From: Daedaleopsis sinensis
Taxonomy: Eukaryota > Basidiomycota > Agaricomycetes > Polyporales > Polyporaceae
NCBI GenBank assembly: GCA_033807695.1
Contig: CM066310.1
Span: 682,001 to 746,000 of the forward strand
Direction: 5' to 3'
DNA length: 64,000 bases
This document shows, one piece after another, positions 46,945 to 62,611 of this stretch (positions are counted from its first letter, which is position 1; each line of letters opens with the position of its first letter). Under the pieces are notes generated by a model. It searched no databases, was not told the DNA's origin, and saw only the letters and a list, made by a program, of their open reading frames with translations. A program made the translations under genes and the position numbers.

Positions 46945-48821
46945 ATGGCGGACCGACGACGACCACATTCTGCCCATTCATACGGACGACACGCGCCGTC
47001 TGACGATTACGGCGCATATAGTGAGGGTGAGCCCTCTCAAATGCCACCCTCATCGCAGACATCTTACAACGGTTCGTGCATACATATTCAGAGCTGTCGC
47101 TGCTCGCCCATCTTGAAAGATAGACTGGGTGTATGCACCCCCTTCAAGGTCACCACCGCGCGCACCGAGAGCGATGAGATCCCCACCACGAGAACCTAGG
47201 GCTATGCGGACAACCTTGCGCAACGAAACGCATGCTCTTCCTCTTCGCCCTGCCCCTGCCCCTGATCCTGCTCCTGTTCCAACGCTCACACCATCCTCGA
47301 GCTACATCGCGCTGTCGAAGCAGAAATCCACAGATCTCGAAGACCCAACAGCCCTGCGCAAACTTCTCGTCCTCGACCTCAATGGAACTCTGCTGCACCG
47401 CTCTCCCAACAACGTTCGCGGCAGATACATTGAGCGTGGGCGTGATGCGCAGGGCAATTTTCTTCCACGCCTTCGTCCAGTGCACCCAAGACCCTACATG
47501 CCCGCTTTCCGGTCGTACTTGTTTCACGATAAGACGAAGGCCTGGTTGGACGTGATGGTGTGGTCGTCCGCCCAGCCACACAGCGTACAGGACATGGTGG
47601 ACAAATGCTTTGGAGAGGACAAGGAGAAGCTGATTGCAGTGTGGGCAAGGGATACGCTGGGGCTCTCGAACGAACATTACTGTGAGTGCTTTGCGTCCGT
47701 TCGCACGTATCCGTCCCGACATCGTATCAGTCCAGAAGGTGCAAACGACAAAGGACCTCGAGAAGCCATGGTCTATCCTTGCGCCCAAGCCAAGCGTTCC
47801 CTCATCCCCACAATCATCTGTTGCGAGCACTCCGCGTAGTTCTCCCCGGCCGTCTAGCCCCTCTCTTCCAAGCGACGATAAGTCATCTCGAGCAGCAAAT
47901 AGAATGCTACATTCAGTGCATTCTGCGCTCACAACTCTTCTTCTGGACGACTCGCCTCGGAAAGCTGAACTCCAGCCCTACAATCACGTTTGTATCGGGG
48001 AGTACAGTGGCGACCTGAGGGCTAGAGACATCGACACACTGCAGAAAGAGCAAGATTGGAACACAGCTCTAGAAGCCCGCGAGCAACTCGAATCGATGAG
48101 AGCAGACGCACACAGAGATGCACCCGCTTCGTCGAGCCCGCAGTCCCCGACAGATGAACGACACGACGCGCCCTCTTCAGACGAGTCACGACCCCCCGCG
48201 CAGGAGATGTCGAAGAAGCGCAAACGCAAGATGGAGAAGCTGCACAAGCGCCTCGCCCTCCTCGAACAGGCTGGAGAGGACAGCACGCCGGAGTTCCCCT
48301 ACGACAGCACGCTCCTTGCAGTCATCGGTGTACTCGACGATATCAAGTCCCAGGGGAACGTCGCCGCTTGGATACGCGCGGGAGGATTGTGGGGCCCGCA
48401 CGGCGCATTTACAGCGCCTTCTCCACAGCTCAGGAGGACCGACCGGTCCCCGCGTAGGGGGGTGAACGAGGACGACGAGGTTCATTCGGACGACAGTACG
48501 CTCTCTGTTGACGACGATCGGAAACCCGGACGCGAACGTGAAGGCAGTGGAACCCGCCAGAGAGTGAAGAAGCGGAAGCGGGTTGCGAACTCGAGCACGC
48601 GCGATCGAGACGAGATCGCTACGCTCGGAAACGACGGGGAGACGAGGGGCTCCGCTTCCTCGCTGCGCAACGGAGATCCCGCGCAGGAGGATGGGGGTGC
48701 TGCAGTCGAGGTACAGAAGATGTGGTTCGAAGACCCCGAGGTCGTCGCATACTGGGCCGCTCGCGGGCGGAAAGCGTTGGAAGAGTTAGATATCCCCATC
48801 GACCACGGAGTGGATCGGTAG
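46945..48821 (+). CDS. FCP1-homology (NIF/HAD-fold) protein, catalytic motif altered
   Basis: Exons 46945-47071, 47124-47681 and 47731-48821 close in frame to 591 residues. After a basic, Pro-rich N-terminus comes the FCP1-like domain: KLLVLDLNGTLLHRS, RPYMPAFRSYLF, MVWSSAQPHSVQDMVDKCF, WARDTLGLSN and, after the intron, FQKVQTTKDLEKPW. This family contains CTD phosphatases and the mitochondrial Tim50. The catalytic DxDGT signature is DLNGT here: the second Asp, the usual general acid/base, is Asn. The rest is a long low-complexity region rich in Ser/Pro and Arg/Lys (KKRKRKMEKLHKRLALLEQA, KKRKRV), nuclear-localisation-like. Ends at a TAG after IDHGVDR. It may be a pseudoenzyme or use a variant mechanism; I lean to a nuclear binding role. 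Confidence 0.8.
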
Positions 48822-50728
48822 AACCCGGTCATATATGTACATACATGTGGTTGTGAGTGTTTTCACGGTTAAGTATATGCGGTGAAACTAACGTTGAGAT
48901 CTGAGTAGAAGATTTTTGTTGCGCTCGGTGTATCGCTCATGCTTTGCAAAATGCTATCAGTTGTTCGCTCGTCCCGCTCGCCCACCACATCGTCACAGTC
49001 GTCTGATATGTATGCGATGCGGCCTACGCCAGAAGCTTGTCGTGTGACTTCGATAATTCGAAGCCGGGTGGGTCAACGTTGTCTTCTCATTGGAATCCGT
49101 TGACCACAGCCTATTCAACATGGGCATAAATTGGCGTTTATGCGTGGCTGCTATCACTGTGAGCGAGTGCAATGTGGGGATACTGGTGCGTACTACGTCA
49201 ATCTCCTACTCCATACTGCGTAAACTTCGGGAGTCGCTCGTACGAGGTCAAACTGCCGGTACAACCACCACGACATAAAACTGGTGCGTACGACTATCTC
49301 TCTTCCTATCTCTCATTCACTCGCATTGGCCCGATACGACTCTGCATAGCTGCATGTCCGCGCGGGTATGCGAGTCCCCCCCCGGCGCCATAGGACCGGT
49401 CCAGTGCTGCAGCAAGACGAACGGCGCGCCCACAGAACGCAGGGCAGCCTCGACCTCGCGTTCTCGTGCAAGAAGTACCGGTGGATCGTAGTGAACAGGT
49501 CTCTGTGGGGTACTCCGAAGAATTATGACTCCTCTTGTAACTGCGGCTCTCTCTCAGCCGCCATTGGACAGGAATGACCATGGAGTTTAAAAGGAGAAGT
49601 TCCTTGCTTTATAATTGTAGCAGTTGGATTACAGGCTGATTACGGGGTCCGTATATGCCTCTAGATCTGCCCGACAGCACATCCGTATTGCACGGCTCCC
49701 GTATGTCGCGTTCTGGCTTATAGCTCGGCAGTATCGGACCGGATCTAGATAGCGCGTTTACCATGCGTTCCAAGCGTAATTTGTGCTTCTTCGCGAGTGT
49801 TACGCGCGTACGCGCCTGCAACCATGTCCCAGCCCAAGATCCAATCCAAGTTCACAGGACCTCGCTATGATATCTGGCGGTAGCTACCAATGCTTGCGTA
49901 TATACTAGACAATGGCCGATATTTTGCTAAGATTCAAACGCTCGACAAGCCCCAGGCCTCAAGGCCTCATGACGTGGATGCGTCCTCATGACAATTGCAA
50001 CTGGAGCTTGGGAAAGTAAGTGCTTTCTGTACTTCTTTCAGTCTTATCTGCTTGATTCTAACAATGGAGACAGTACTGGCTCGGACATGTGCCCAATGTC
50101 GGAGAACAAAGACTCTCTGCCACAGAGGTTTCATCTTGATTCTCCACAAGACGCTGCGTGGATCATAAGCCAACTACAGGATAATGGGCTGCTCAGGTAT
50201 TTGCGCGCTCCTGGCTAAGGGTAGTACATCGGATTATACTATTGTGCCACAGGTATAATCAGGTTCCGAAAGTCGCGGTTATCCGCAATCCTGTAACTTG
50301 GGCTGAGAGAAAGAAGGTGCCACAACGCACTGACCGGCCCAGTGGAGCGTCCAAGCTGCTTGGCTACTCCCACGCTAAAGGTCCCTTAAAGAGTGTCATA
50401 GAGAGACATGCGCTTATTGTTCTTTGTCCGCTTTGTACATGATTCATAGTGCATAAGTGCATACCGCATAGGCCCTTTGCCCAACCTCACCTCTTCACAG
50501 CTCGAGCTACGTTCACAAACGGGCTTCGGACGCCCCCCGAACTTGAAACCAAAGCCATTGCCCAGCACGACCCCGCAATCGTATAAAAGGTGCGTCCTTG
50601 CCCCCCTTCCTATTCTGCGTCGGCAGTTCCTTCCCCGCGCCTCTCATTCTCTTCCCAAATTCACGCACGGGCCTCTCTATCGCTTGCCCCCGCTAACGTT
50701 CACACCGCGCTCCCTCAGCACAACCACG
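48822..50728. other. Intergenic, no gene seen
   Basis: About 1.9 kb. Only short frames without splice partners. The right end has TATAAAAG at 50582-50589, about 140 bp before the next ATG, with a pyrimidine-rich leader following. Confidence 0.55.
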
Positions 50729-51656
50729 ATGCCCTTCTTCGACATTCCCAAGCCGTTCGTGAAAGCATTCGTGGCGCGTCCAAGGAAGAGCGCGAACAAC
50801 GTCGCGGACGCCGTCGAGGGGCCATCCTCCAGGCGAAGGCCGAGCTGGGCAAAGCTCGGCCGTCCCAAGTCGAAGGGCCCGTGCGCAGCCCGAAACCAGA
50901 ACCACGACAGCGCCACCGACGGAGAGGGAGCACGGGAAGGCGCGGGTACGGTGGACGAAGAGCTCGCGCACAGGGCGTGCGGCGTTGCGTCGTCGTCGGT
51001 GAGTACTCGTCTCGGTCGTCTTCGTACCGGTGGTTGCTGAGTGTGGTTGTGGTTAGGGATGTCTGCGCGACGAGACGTCCAGCGAGGATGAGGGTGAACA
51101 GGAGGAGGAGGAGGATCAGGAGGAGGGGGAGGGGGAGGATTGGGGATACGCAGAGCTCGATGACGATGACGAGCTTGCGCAGTGGTGGTCGGGGATGCAG
51201 GGGCACACCGAGCGGCGGCGGCGGAGGCCGTGGTCGGCGCTCATGGACCGCTTCTCGGCGCACGAGGAGGGCTCAGGCGGGTCCGACTCGGACGAAACGG
51301 CGGTGCCGACACCCGCGGGGAGCGCGACCCCGGTCGAGAACCTCTCGCGATCCAACTCGTACAAGATCGCGACGGTCTTGGACGTCGACCGAGGGTGAGT
51401 GTCTGCGTTGCATTAGTTAGCTTCATCGGCAGCGCAACTCATGGACGTCTGGAGCAGCTCACCGTTACACCCCGGGCTTGCTATCCCCGCTATAGCGGCG
51501 TCGCTGGGGGAGGCGGCCGTCGACCCGCACGGACTCAGGATCGTCCCGAAGACGAACACGGCCGCGAGGGCTGCGCGGAGGTACGACGAAGTTATGGACC
51601 TGCCGTCGTTCCGCCCGCTGCACCCGGCGATCGCGTTCAGCGACGAGGGCTTCTGA
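50729..51656 (+). CDS. Unrecognised acidic, low-complexity protein
   Basis: Exon 1 (50729-50998) encodes MPFFDIPKPFVKAFVARPRK and a basic stretch. Exon 2 (51057-51394) encodes an acidic run (EDEGEQEEEEDQEEGEGED), then WGYAELDDDDELAQWWSGMQ and MDRFSAHEEGSGGSDSDETA, ending NSYKIATVLDVDRG. The last exon, in the frame that looks most protein-like, gives SLGEAAVDPHGLRIVPKTNT and ARRYDEVMDLPSFRPLHPAI to a stop at 51654-51656, but I could not find a splice join that keeps that frame; the available join leads into a different frame ending at 51712. No domain recognised. Roughly 280 residues. Confidence 0.5.
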
Positions 51657-52060
51657 GCTGTGTGTGGTGTCGACGCCCGTGCGAGGCTGCGAGTGAGCCG
51701 GGTCGATGGTGAGGGGGGAGGGTGAGGGAGTCCTGAGCATCCCGTCGAGGTTATATATTCCTATCTATCGCTTGCATCGTTCTTTGCCGCCGCCGTCGGG
51801 GTCGCTGATGACGGACTTGACGATAGCGAGCGTGCTGTTGTGTTCCTAGGCTGGTATTCTTTGTGCTCATGTACTACTGCTCGACGATTGTTGTATTCTT
51901 TTGTATTGCTATACTCAATGTCTAGATGCAAAACCTGGGTCGCATAGCGTTGTGCGAGATACTTGTGCATTGTACGAACATCGTCCCGGCAACTTGAATG
52001 GTCTAGGGTCTAGACCGACATTGTGCCACTCCTTTGTCAACATGCCACGAGGCGCCGCCC
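51657..52060. other. Convergent intergenic spacer
   Basis: About 400 bp between two 3' ends. No gene or clear terminator seen. Confidence 0.55.
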
Positions 52061-54112
<2,052 letters not shown>

Positions 54113-57100
54113 TCACCAACGAATAGATGGTCACTGAGCAAACGCTTTCCAGGGACGCTGGAGGAGCAAGCCGGATGGTATCGCTGAATTGCTTGCGATC
54201 GGAAGCGTCCATGAAGTCGACTTCTAGCAAATTGAGTCCTACGATTCCCGACAGCGTCTAGTACCACGGTCTACGGAGCAGCATACCCAGCAACATATTG
54301 GTGTTGATTTCGAGCGGTACTAAGCATATTTAGTAGCAGAAAATGGCAGAAACTCTACTCAGTTCAAACGTTCATCGAACTTTCATCAACAGCAACTAAC
54401 CCGACCCATACACACCGTGCTGCCGATGCACTCTCACAAGTGTGACGTGTGCATCGGTAAGCTGTATAGCTGGCTTTCTCATGCAAACAAACAGAGAAAT
54501 ACGGTTGATGTGATCGCAATGTCGACTCGAGGTCGACCAGAACTCGCAAGCAGCGTCCAAAGTTTTGTGCAATCTACTCGTCATCATGGTGCTCGATGTT
54601 GCTCAGATCGCAAAAAGATGGGTGATGTAGTCGCTACGAGAATGGCCGAAGGATTCAAAAGGTGGGAGGACACGGAGGAAGTCGACGTTGCCCAGTGCTA
54701 GCGCTGCGCATGAGGTACACATAGTTCCCCGAAATGGAACACCTCGGGACTTGCCGCGACATGCCGCAACCGTCACTACACTGGGCGTGAAGGCAAAAAA
54801 ACAATTTTCTGTCTTTTGTTTGCACCACTACCATCCTCTCTCCCATCTCCAACAAGACATACATCTCGCCCTCTCCAGGAACATTCTCTTCTGCGACGGT
54901 CCGGCTTATGGCTCACAACGACGTTGAAACGTGAAGCCATTGTGGCAATGCGGTAAGCGCAGAAACAGTTGAGCCGAAGCCAATATCGTGTTTTACATCT
55001 CGTCCATATTCCTTTGACTCTGTTGACTGTGTTATTTATCGCGTTGCTATGCAAGTGTCACTTCCAAGTTGCACCATAGTACATGCATTGTCATTGACTC
55101 ATTATTAACCCTCACCTAGGCCTCACACCTTCATGGCACAGCCTTCGGTATACAAATGTGAGGTATCTTTTATGCAATAGTATACGCAGGACGATAGTAA
55201 CATTATTGGTTGTAGGACTCATCGCACTCTCTACCCGCAACTCGGAGCCACGCTGTCATGGTGAATTCCGGATGGTCTGAAAGCCATGACGGCAGGCAGC
55301 GCGGGAGTCTTTTGTACACACTGGGTATGATTTCCTCGTTCTCAGTATCCCGTTCTCAAGCCTATTGGCGTGTGTGCCACAATGCTTGCTACTGATGATT
55401 GAGAACCCTACTGAACCATACAGCTAATGTCTCATGGGTCGCCTCAATTCGCGGGTACAATCTCCGGCGACATCAAGCGATACCGTGAACTCCTCGCTAC
55501 CCCGAAGGTTCCACCCTCCATGGCGATTGAGTCACACTCTGGCAACCTTCCATGGCAGATGTCTCCGACTTAGCTCCCTAGCCTCGTGGTGCAACTGTGG
55601 CCGAAAGCACTGCGCTATCAGACACCATCCCGTACGCATGCGCGCCACCATGCGTTCCCTAGAATCCCCATTCGTCCAGCTCATCCCGTCCACACCGTCC
55701 ACAGGCTATTCATATCCATGCATTTGCACACACCAGTGCGCTATACACCGCTTCCCTAGCCACTCGTGGTGATTCCTTCCCATGTCCCGCCTTCTCCCCA
55801 ACGCCGGAGGCGCTCCACTCCACAATCTCCAACTCTAAGGTCGACATCCACCTATCCGCGCCCTGGATCTCGCGCCGACCCGAACCTTGTCTGACTCTAT
55901 CCGGGGAGGAACACGGGATCGGAAGAACACGCTTCCCAATCTCCGCTTCTGCACACGCTTCTCAGCTCTCTCGCTGCCTAATCCTCCCCCTGGGTAACCT
56001 GAAAGCTTACTACTATCCGGAGTCCTCCGCGCCCGCGGGCTGACACGGGCACGCCGCGTCAACACACTGCTCCCGATCGCAGCTTCTATCTGACCATCCG
56101 TTCCACTCGGTTCCGTCTCCGCGCGCCAGTTATACAGTAACCAGCTGGGGCATTCCAATTCTGCGGGGCTGCGATTACCCATTGCGCAGCGGTCTCGTGA
56201 CTAGCACCCGGCGTCGCGTCTTCTCAGGTGCCGTCCGTGCAGGAACACGTTGCAGAGCACGCGCATCGCTCCCACCCGAGCTGCAGGCGACCCTGCGCGG
56301 CGTGTGCGCCGTACTCTCCAAATGTAGGAGCAGCCGCGATGAGCTCAGCTGTCGGGCTACAAACACGCGGCGTGGACACGTTCTCCCTGGTCGTCTCACC
56401 TTCCACGCAACTTTACGACATCCTCTTCCCTAGGCTCGGTGCGAACGGACATGCTCGCGTTCGCGTTCCTCACTCCTCGTGGTCCGTCCCTGAATTCGGT
56501 CCGTCAAGATGCAATGAGTCATGAATGACTCGGGCGGTGCATCTACCGTATTATTGGCTTTCCTCTATCGCTTGGTCTGGTACTCGTGTCCTTGAACGTT
56601 AACTGGAACGGAGATTTCATGCCGTCACGTCCAGTGCGACAGCTGCAGACATCTCGCCCTGGAGGGTTGTGTTCGCGCTCACAGCCCGAACACAAACCTT
56701 ATATCATGGATGACCGAACCACAGCCATCGGGCTAAGCTGCTCCCTAACGTCGTGGCGTTATCGAGATAGCCTCGTCCTCGCCGCGCGGGTGTGGTCAGC
56801 ATCTGCCAGTCCTCTCATCCTGACGGTGATTTCGACAGATATCTTCTGCTCGCATCCATATTCGCGCCCAGGGCACAGGAACTGGACAGTCGCATATGGC
56901 AACATCGCGCCGCCTCGACGTCGGTCAACGCCGCTACCCCGCTGGCATGATTCAGCCGAACTCTTCGCCTTTCTATCCATCCCCATCTCCCCACACCCCA
57001 GGACGCATGGCAGATGATGCCCCGATCCATCAGTACAAATCACAATCTCTGGCGTGTCGCGGCGAGATCCTATCGATCGCGGCGGACCAGGAGTACAGGT

Positions 57101-58992
57101 GCACGATGTACGCGTACGCGTACGGAACGCCAGCCTGAGGGAGGCTCCAGTGCGTTCGCGCACACGGCACAGGCGCGCGGCAGACCCGGTGAGTTCGTAC
57201 GCACGTACAACATCATCATGCCACGTCGAGACTCAACAGCCCGGACTCCGTCGTGACCTCACTCGGTGCGCCGCTTGCACGATGCACGATGCACGGCGCA
57301 CACACGTCCGCCGTCCACGCGCACGCGCGACAGCTGCCCCAGGCACCTCGCTCACGGGGCGCCGAGTGTGGCTTCAGAACGCGCCGATGGGGCTGCGCTC
57401 GGACATCTCGCGCCGGGTTCCGGGGCACGCAGCAGCATCATCGACATCATCGACAACGTTGAACCACATTGTTGGTGGCCCGCACCCGCGGCTCAGATAT
57501 CTCGAATCCGGAAATACGGTGGCTGGAGCCTGGCTGCGATGCGAACCGTGCGATGCTGGCAGCCTGCAGGAGTGAGGACGGCGTGGCTGCAGTACGGTTA
57601 TCATTCATTATCCATCTATGAACTATGAGCGGACTGGACTGGGTTTAGCGTTCCGACCGTGGACGGTAGACGCGAATGATCCGATCCCGACTCCGGCGCC
57701 GAGCACGCACGGACAGACGACCCCAGACGGCCTCCCCGCGATGGCAAGACGATGGACGATCGTAGTCTATCGTAGTGCTCAGCGCTCAGCGCTCGGGGCT
57801 GGCGATGGGCGGTCGCGTAGCGGATAACGGGCGCGAATGTCCGAAGTCCAGCTGTGAACGCCGAACACGAATGGACGGCACACGAGACACACTGGGGCAC
57901 ACGGACTGCGCGGGCTTCGAGAACGACTGTCGACAGCCACGTACGCGCGCGCGTCGCGGGGTGCAATGTTGAATATACAACGCGGCGGTGGCGCACGAGG
58001 ACTTCAAGTTAGGACGCACATAGTCACTCGTGTCTCACGAACCTGACGGAAGGTGAGGCGCTGCGCGATCATCAACGTACCCTTACATGCACGAACCAGG
58101 AAGCATGAAAGGTTTAAGGCTCTATGTTCCAGAATCCAGACAGCGCACGGATGGAAGCTTCCTACTTCCGTCTGGAGTCCTCAATCAGGAGCCACCCACC
58201 CACTGCGACTATGAGCACGGGATGCGCCGACTCGTCACTCGTGTGCGGGACGGGTTGCTAGCACGACGCGACGACGCGGGCGGCCGGCCTTACCAGACTC
58301 GTCCTGCGCACGCGACGTCCGCCAGGCGGGCTGAACGTTCTCCAGGCCGCCAGTATCATCTAGTCTAAGTGTCATATGCATAATCGGTGTCACGCCCCTC
58401 CCCCGCCCAATGGCCATGCATGTCTCTCCAGTCCGCACTGTCTTACCACCGCAGACCACGGCGCGATCGCGTTACGACTTACGCGTTATGCATATGGCGG
58501 ACTCGAACTCGCGCTCGAACGAACCCGAACCGGAACAAGCATGTCGATGAATGTCCACCCGCGCCGCTGGCGCTTAAGCCTGTCTCACCGCGCGGGACCC
58601 TGGCTTCAGCCTTCCGGAATCCGAAACACGCGTCGCCCGCAGTGCGCACTGGCGGGCCGCGGCCGCAGGGTCAACAAGGGTGAACACCGAACACTGAACA
58701 CGTTACACGACTGCCCGCGCCCGGGCGCTGGCTGTGGCTGAGTGATATTCCGCTCTATTTAAGTAGGGTTCGGTAGTGTACATCACGTTGAAGTCTACTG
58801 TACTAATGCGGTAGACTTGAGGCTTGTAGACGTGGTGCGCGCTTGAATTCAATTCCTCCTCCTCCTCCGCTCACTCGACTTGAACGTACGACTGCTAGGC
58901 CTGCTACATACTGCGGAGGCCTTCGAATGCGAATGTCGGAGCGTCCGAGTCGGAGGTCAATCCACCCGCGCAAGTATACACAGGCCATGCTG

Positions 58993-59026
58993 CACACCGC
59001 ACACCGCACACCGCACACCGCACACA
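58993..59026. repeat. Heptamer microsatellite (CACACCG)n
   Basis: About 4.5 units of the 7-bp repeat CACACCG, pure. Confidence 0.8.
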
Positions 59027-59419
59027 AGTACTGCGGAGACGCGTACGTATACGGGCCCCGTAACTATAGCACGTATACGGTACATTCTAGCTACGTTCGC
59101 GTGGACTCCGTGGAACCCACGCATACTTATGCGTGTAACGCCGCCTCGCGCATCTCCGAGACTCGAGGCCGGGGTGGAGTGGAGCCGGCTCCTTGCAAAT
59201 GGCGAACTCCTGGTTGGTCGTCGGGCCACGCAAGCCTCCGCGACAGGCGAAGAGGAGAACCCGTACGTTCGTTGGGTACGTATACGTGTACGTGTGTCGT
59301 ACTTCAAGGCACTTACACTTACACTTACATGCACATGCACATGCATCGGGCGGGGTGGCTCATGGCAGTGGCAGTGAACGAATCCCGTTACATTGCCGTG
59401 CGCGTGCAGGCATAAAGTC

Positions 59420-59436
59420 TACATACATACATACAT
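59420..59436. repeat. Tetranucleotide repeat (TACA)n
   Basis: Four units of TACA. Less regular TTACAC and ATGCAC repeats lie about 100 bp upstream (59310-59345). Confidence 0.7.
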
Positions 59437-60173
59437 GTACACGCATCTGCAGCAGGTGTAAGTGCTACGGAGATGCGTATACGTATACGGCATCTCGGAA
59501 TAGCAGGAAAGTGTGTAGGCTGTAGCGGTGATAGGCGTAGGTGTAAAGGTGGAAGGTGGAAGGTGTAGCGGTGTATGTACGCGTTAACGTTATCGTGCAG
59601 ATACAGTCTGTAGCTACAGCAGGTACATAACCCAAATACTTTTGGAGGCCAGCCGGACGGTGGTGCGTCTCATCGCGGTCAAGAGGGGGGAGGGTGGGGA
59701 GGAGACAGTCGTCATATAATCATGGCATAGCACTTGGTGTAACTAGCACTAGAACCGGAACGAGGAGACAGGAAACAGGAGACAGGAGACGGGAAGGAGC
59801 GCATTAAGTATATGTAACAGGCGCGCGGGGTGGGTACTACAGTATGTACAGCGCAGGGCGCATATCGCGGGACCAGCAGCGAATGAACGACGGCGACCGA
59901 AGGAGATGGTCGACAATGATCGGTGTGCAGCAGACGACGGGCGGGAGTCTCGAGGGGATCCGGAAACGGGAACGGGCGAGTGAATTGCGTTAGCGGGGGG
60001 AGAAAGGGGTCCAGGACCCGGCGGGCTCGACCAGGATATGTAAGCGTCGAGAGGCAGGAGGAGGAGGAGAAAGAAACAAAGGCACAAAGAAACAGAGACA
60101 GGAAGGAAGGAGAGAAGCAGAAGCAAGCAGTAGGGCTGACAAGGACGTTTATTATACAGCGGGTGGGGAGCCG

Positions 60174-60194
60174 GTACCTAGTACCTAGTACCTA
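60174..60194. repeat. Heptamer tandem repeat (GTACCTA)x3
   Basis: Three perfect units of GTACCTA followed by GTAGTAGTA. Confidence 0.8.
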
Positions 60195-60437
60195 GTAGTA
60201 GTAACGGGCAAGCACAACACGGGAGGTACGAGCACGAGCACGCGCAGGGCGCACGCGGGGGGAGAACAACAGCAGGAGCAGGACGGGGTGCCGACGATAA
60301 TTACTGCGATTATGTGCGCGGCTTACGCGCGGGGTACCTCTACTTTTGTCGCGGATCCCTTCAGGCTTCAGACGGCGTGGTGTCTAGGGTGGAGAACGGG
60401 GGAGACGATGACGGAGGAGCGGGGCCGCACGCAGCGC

Positions 60438-62611
60438 TCACTGCTGCATGACGTACTGCGACGCCTGCTGCTGCTGCGGCGCCGCGTACTGCGCGTACTG
60501 CCCGGGCTGGTACGCGTAGCTCGGCGGGTTCCCGAGCGCGCTCTGGTACGACGGCGGCGCGGCGAACGGCTGCGCGCTCTGGCTCTGCGTGTACGGCGTC
60601 GACGCACCGCTCTGCGTCGCCGACGACGGCGGGCGCGGCGTCACGCTCGGGGAGGACACCGAGTTCGACGCGGAGTGCGCGGGCGTCGCGTGCCGCGACT
60701 TGTTGTGCTGCAGGCACTCGTGCTGCCCGCTCGCGAGCAGCGCGAGCCCGATCGCGCCGTGGTCCCCGGAGTGCTGGTAGTGGTACCCTGAACCCAAGCC
60801 AAGTATCAGCGCGCTGCGCGGGTGATGTTAAGCAGGATTAGAGCACTTACGGAGACCGTTCATGTTCTTGTACCGCCGTTGGCAGTCGCCGACACCGCAC
60901 GCGTACGGCCGCAGCCGCCGCTCGGCCTCCTTCTCGACCTCGCGGAGCTCGGACTCGCTGAGGGTGACGTCGCCCTCGGACGCGCCCGCCTCGCCCGCGG
61001 CCTTCGCCTTCTCGTGGCGCTTGCTCGCGAGGAGCTCCTGGAGGTGCTCGAGGTCCTTGGGCGGCGCGAAGTTGCACGAGCCGTGCGTCATGTGGTACTT
61101 GAGGCCGTTCGCCTGCTTGTACGACTTGTTGCAGTTCGCCTTCGGGCACTTGAACGGCTTCGAGAGCAGCAGCGAGGACGCGGGCCGCGAGAGCGTCGTC
61201 GACGCGCGCGGGGTGGAGCCGCTGCCGCTCGCGGCGTTAGAACCCGCGGCGGCGCCTGATGTGGACGCGCCGGCGGTCGACGAGGACGCCTGCGCGTTGG
61301 GTGCGACGGCCCTGTATGTCGAGCCGGAGCTGCCGGGGATCGGCGAGGCGACGCGCGAGGACGCCGGGGTGCTGTCGGGCGTGTTGCCGGCGCTGGAACT
61401 GAGGAGAAGCGCGGTGGGCGCGCATACAGTCTGCCCGTTCTGGCCGTTCATGGGCCCAAGGTTCATGCTGTGCTGCTGCATGAACATCGCGTTCGGGCCC
61501 GAGCCGATGGGCGCGGCGCCTGGGAGAAGGCTCGAGTAGTCGGAGTAGGCTGCGTACGAGTTGAACGCGTCCTCGGTGGACGGACCCGCTCCCACACTAG
61601 AGCGGAAGCCGCCGTGGTGCCCGCGCGATGGAAGCACTGTGGTCGTGTCGAATGCGGAAATAGGCGAAGCGGGCTGGCTGGCGTGCGGCGAAGGAGCGGC
61701 CGAGTACGTGGGCGATGGGTAGCCTGAAAGGGGCGTGGAGATGGGCGTGTCGGGCGGGGAAGGCGCTCCGGATGATGGGGCGCTCGGATTTTGGTCGACA
61801 TCAAGCTCCATGTCGTCTGCAGGGTCGAACCCCTGGTACGGGACCGAGTGCTGTTGGGAATGGACACGTGCAGATTGCTGATTTGATGAGGAAGGGACCC
61901 CGCATGCGTCAGGGAAATATGAAGCGACGGCGCGCGGGGCGTTCGATGGGGGAGCGGTGGTGGGCGCAAGAGTTTGCTGAGGTGCGTAGGGGTCGAGGAC
62001 GACGACGTGACACTCTTCAAAGTGGTCGACGAGTGCGTGCAGATCGGTGAGGTTGAGACCACAGCAGGTGTAATCGCGACACTGGGATCCATCTAAGCTG
62101 ACCGATCCCGCAAATTGGACTCGATGGGGACTCACCAGTTCGTCCTGTCGCTCGATTGTAGCAAGAGCGTTGACTATTGAACCGCGATCACTCTCTATTG
62201 ACGAAGACATTTTGCCGAACTTGAACTCGTGGGGACTGCGAAGAGGATGCGTAAGTGGAAGATCATGAGGGAGAAGCGGGGCAGGATGATAAGTATCGAC
62301 ATGAGGATCGCAAGAGGTTTGGCACGACTGCGGATGGGGTAGCGTCTTTGGGAAGATCCGCAGGCAGATTGCCAAAGAATGTGCGCGTGCACAGAGAAAG
62401 GGACTCACTCTAATGGGCCTAGGAGTTGTCCGGGAGACATGCCAGGGTAGAAACGGCTGCCGTACGAACCCGAGCGAAAGGAAGAGCCGAGTAGATGTCT
62501 TGTCAATGAGGACGGTGTAAAGGAGCCGTTCTGACCGGAGAATGAGCCGGAGCCCATTGGGAAATCTTGGGAGTCTGCCGCGGGGAAGGAGATGGGCTGA
62601 GCTGTCGCCAT
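60438..62611 (-). CDS. SFP1: Sfp1-like C2H2 zinc-finger transcription factor
   Basis: Growth regulator that in yeast drives ribosomal-protein and ribosome-biogenesis genes under TOR control. Three exons (62611-62409, 62235-60851, 60787-60438) close in frame to 645 residues. An N-terminal C2H2-like unit reads YTCCGLNLTDLHALVDHFEE with CH. The long Ser/Pro-rich middle is followed by the characteristic C-terminal pair: FKCPKANCNKSYKQANGLKY with HMTHGSC, a long linker (LQELLASKRHEKAKA), and YACGVGDCQRRYKNMNGLRY with HYQHSG. The last finger is split by the second intron. The tail is Gln/Pro/Tyr-rich and ends QQQQASQYVMQQ. One stretch with intron-like ends (GTGAGT...TTAG near 62140-62100) must be retained, as removing it breaks the zinc-finger frame. 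Confidence 0.88.

Noticed and set aside
56182..58741. Dense long open frames on both strands
   Set aside because: High GC content leaves few stops; compositions are Arg/Thr/Pro-rich, no motifs, no consistent splice partners.
58993..59026. CRISPR-like or telomere-like array
   Set aside because: A short pure 7-bp microsatellite without spacers, unlike TTAGGG telomere repeats, in a eukaryotic genome.
62095..62140. Possible extra intron in SFP1 (GTGAGT...TTAG)
   Set aside because: Removing its 43 bases shifts the zinc-finger frame; the unspliced frame is continuous into CCGLNLTDLHALVDHFEE.
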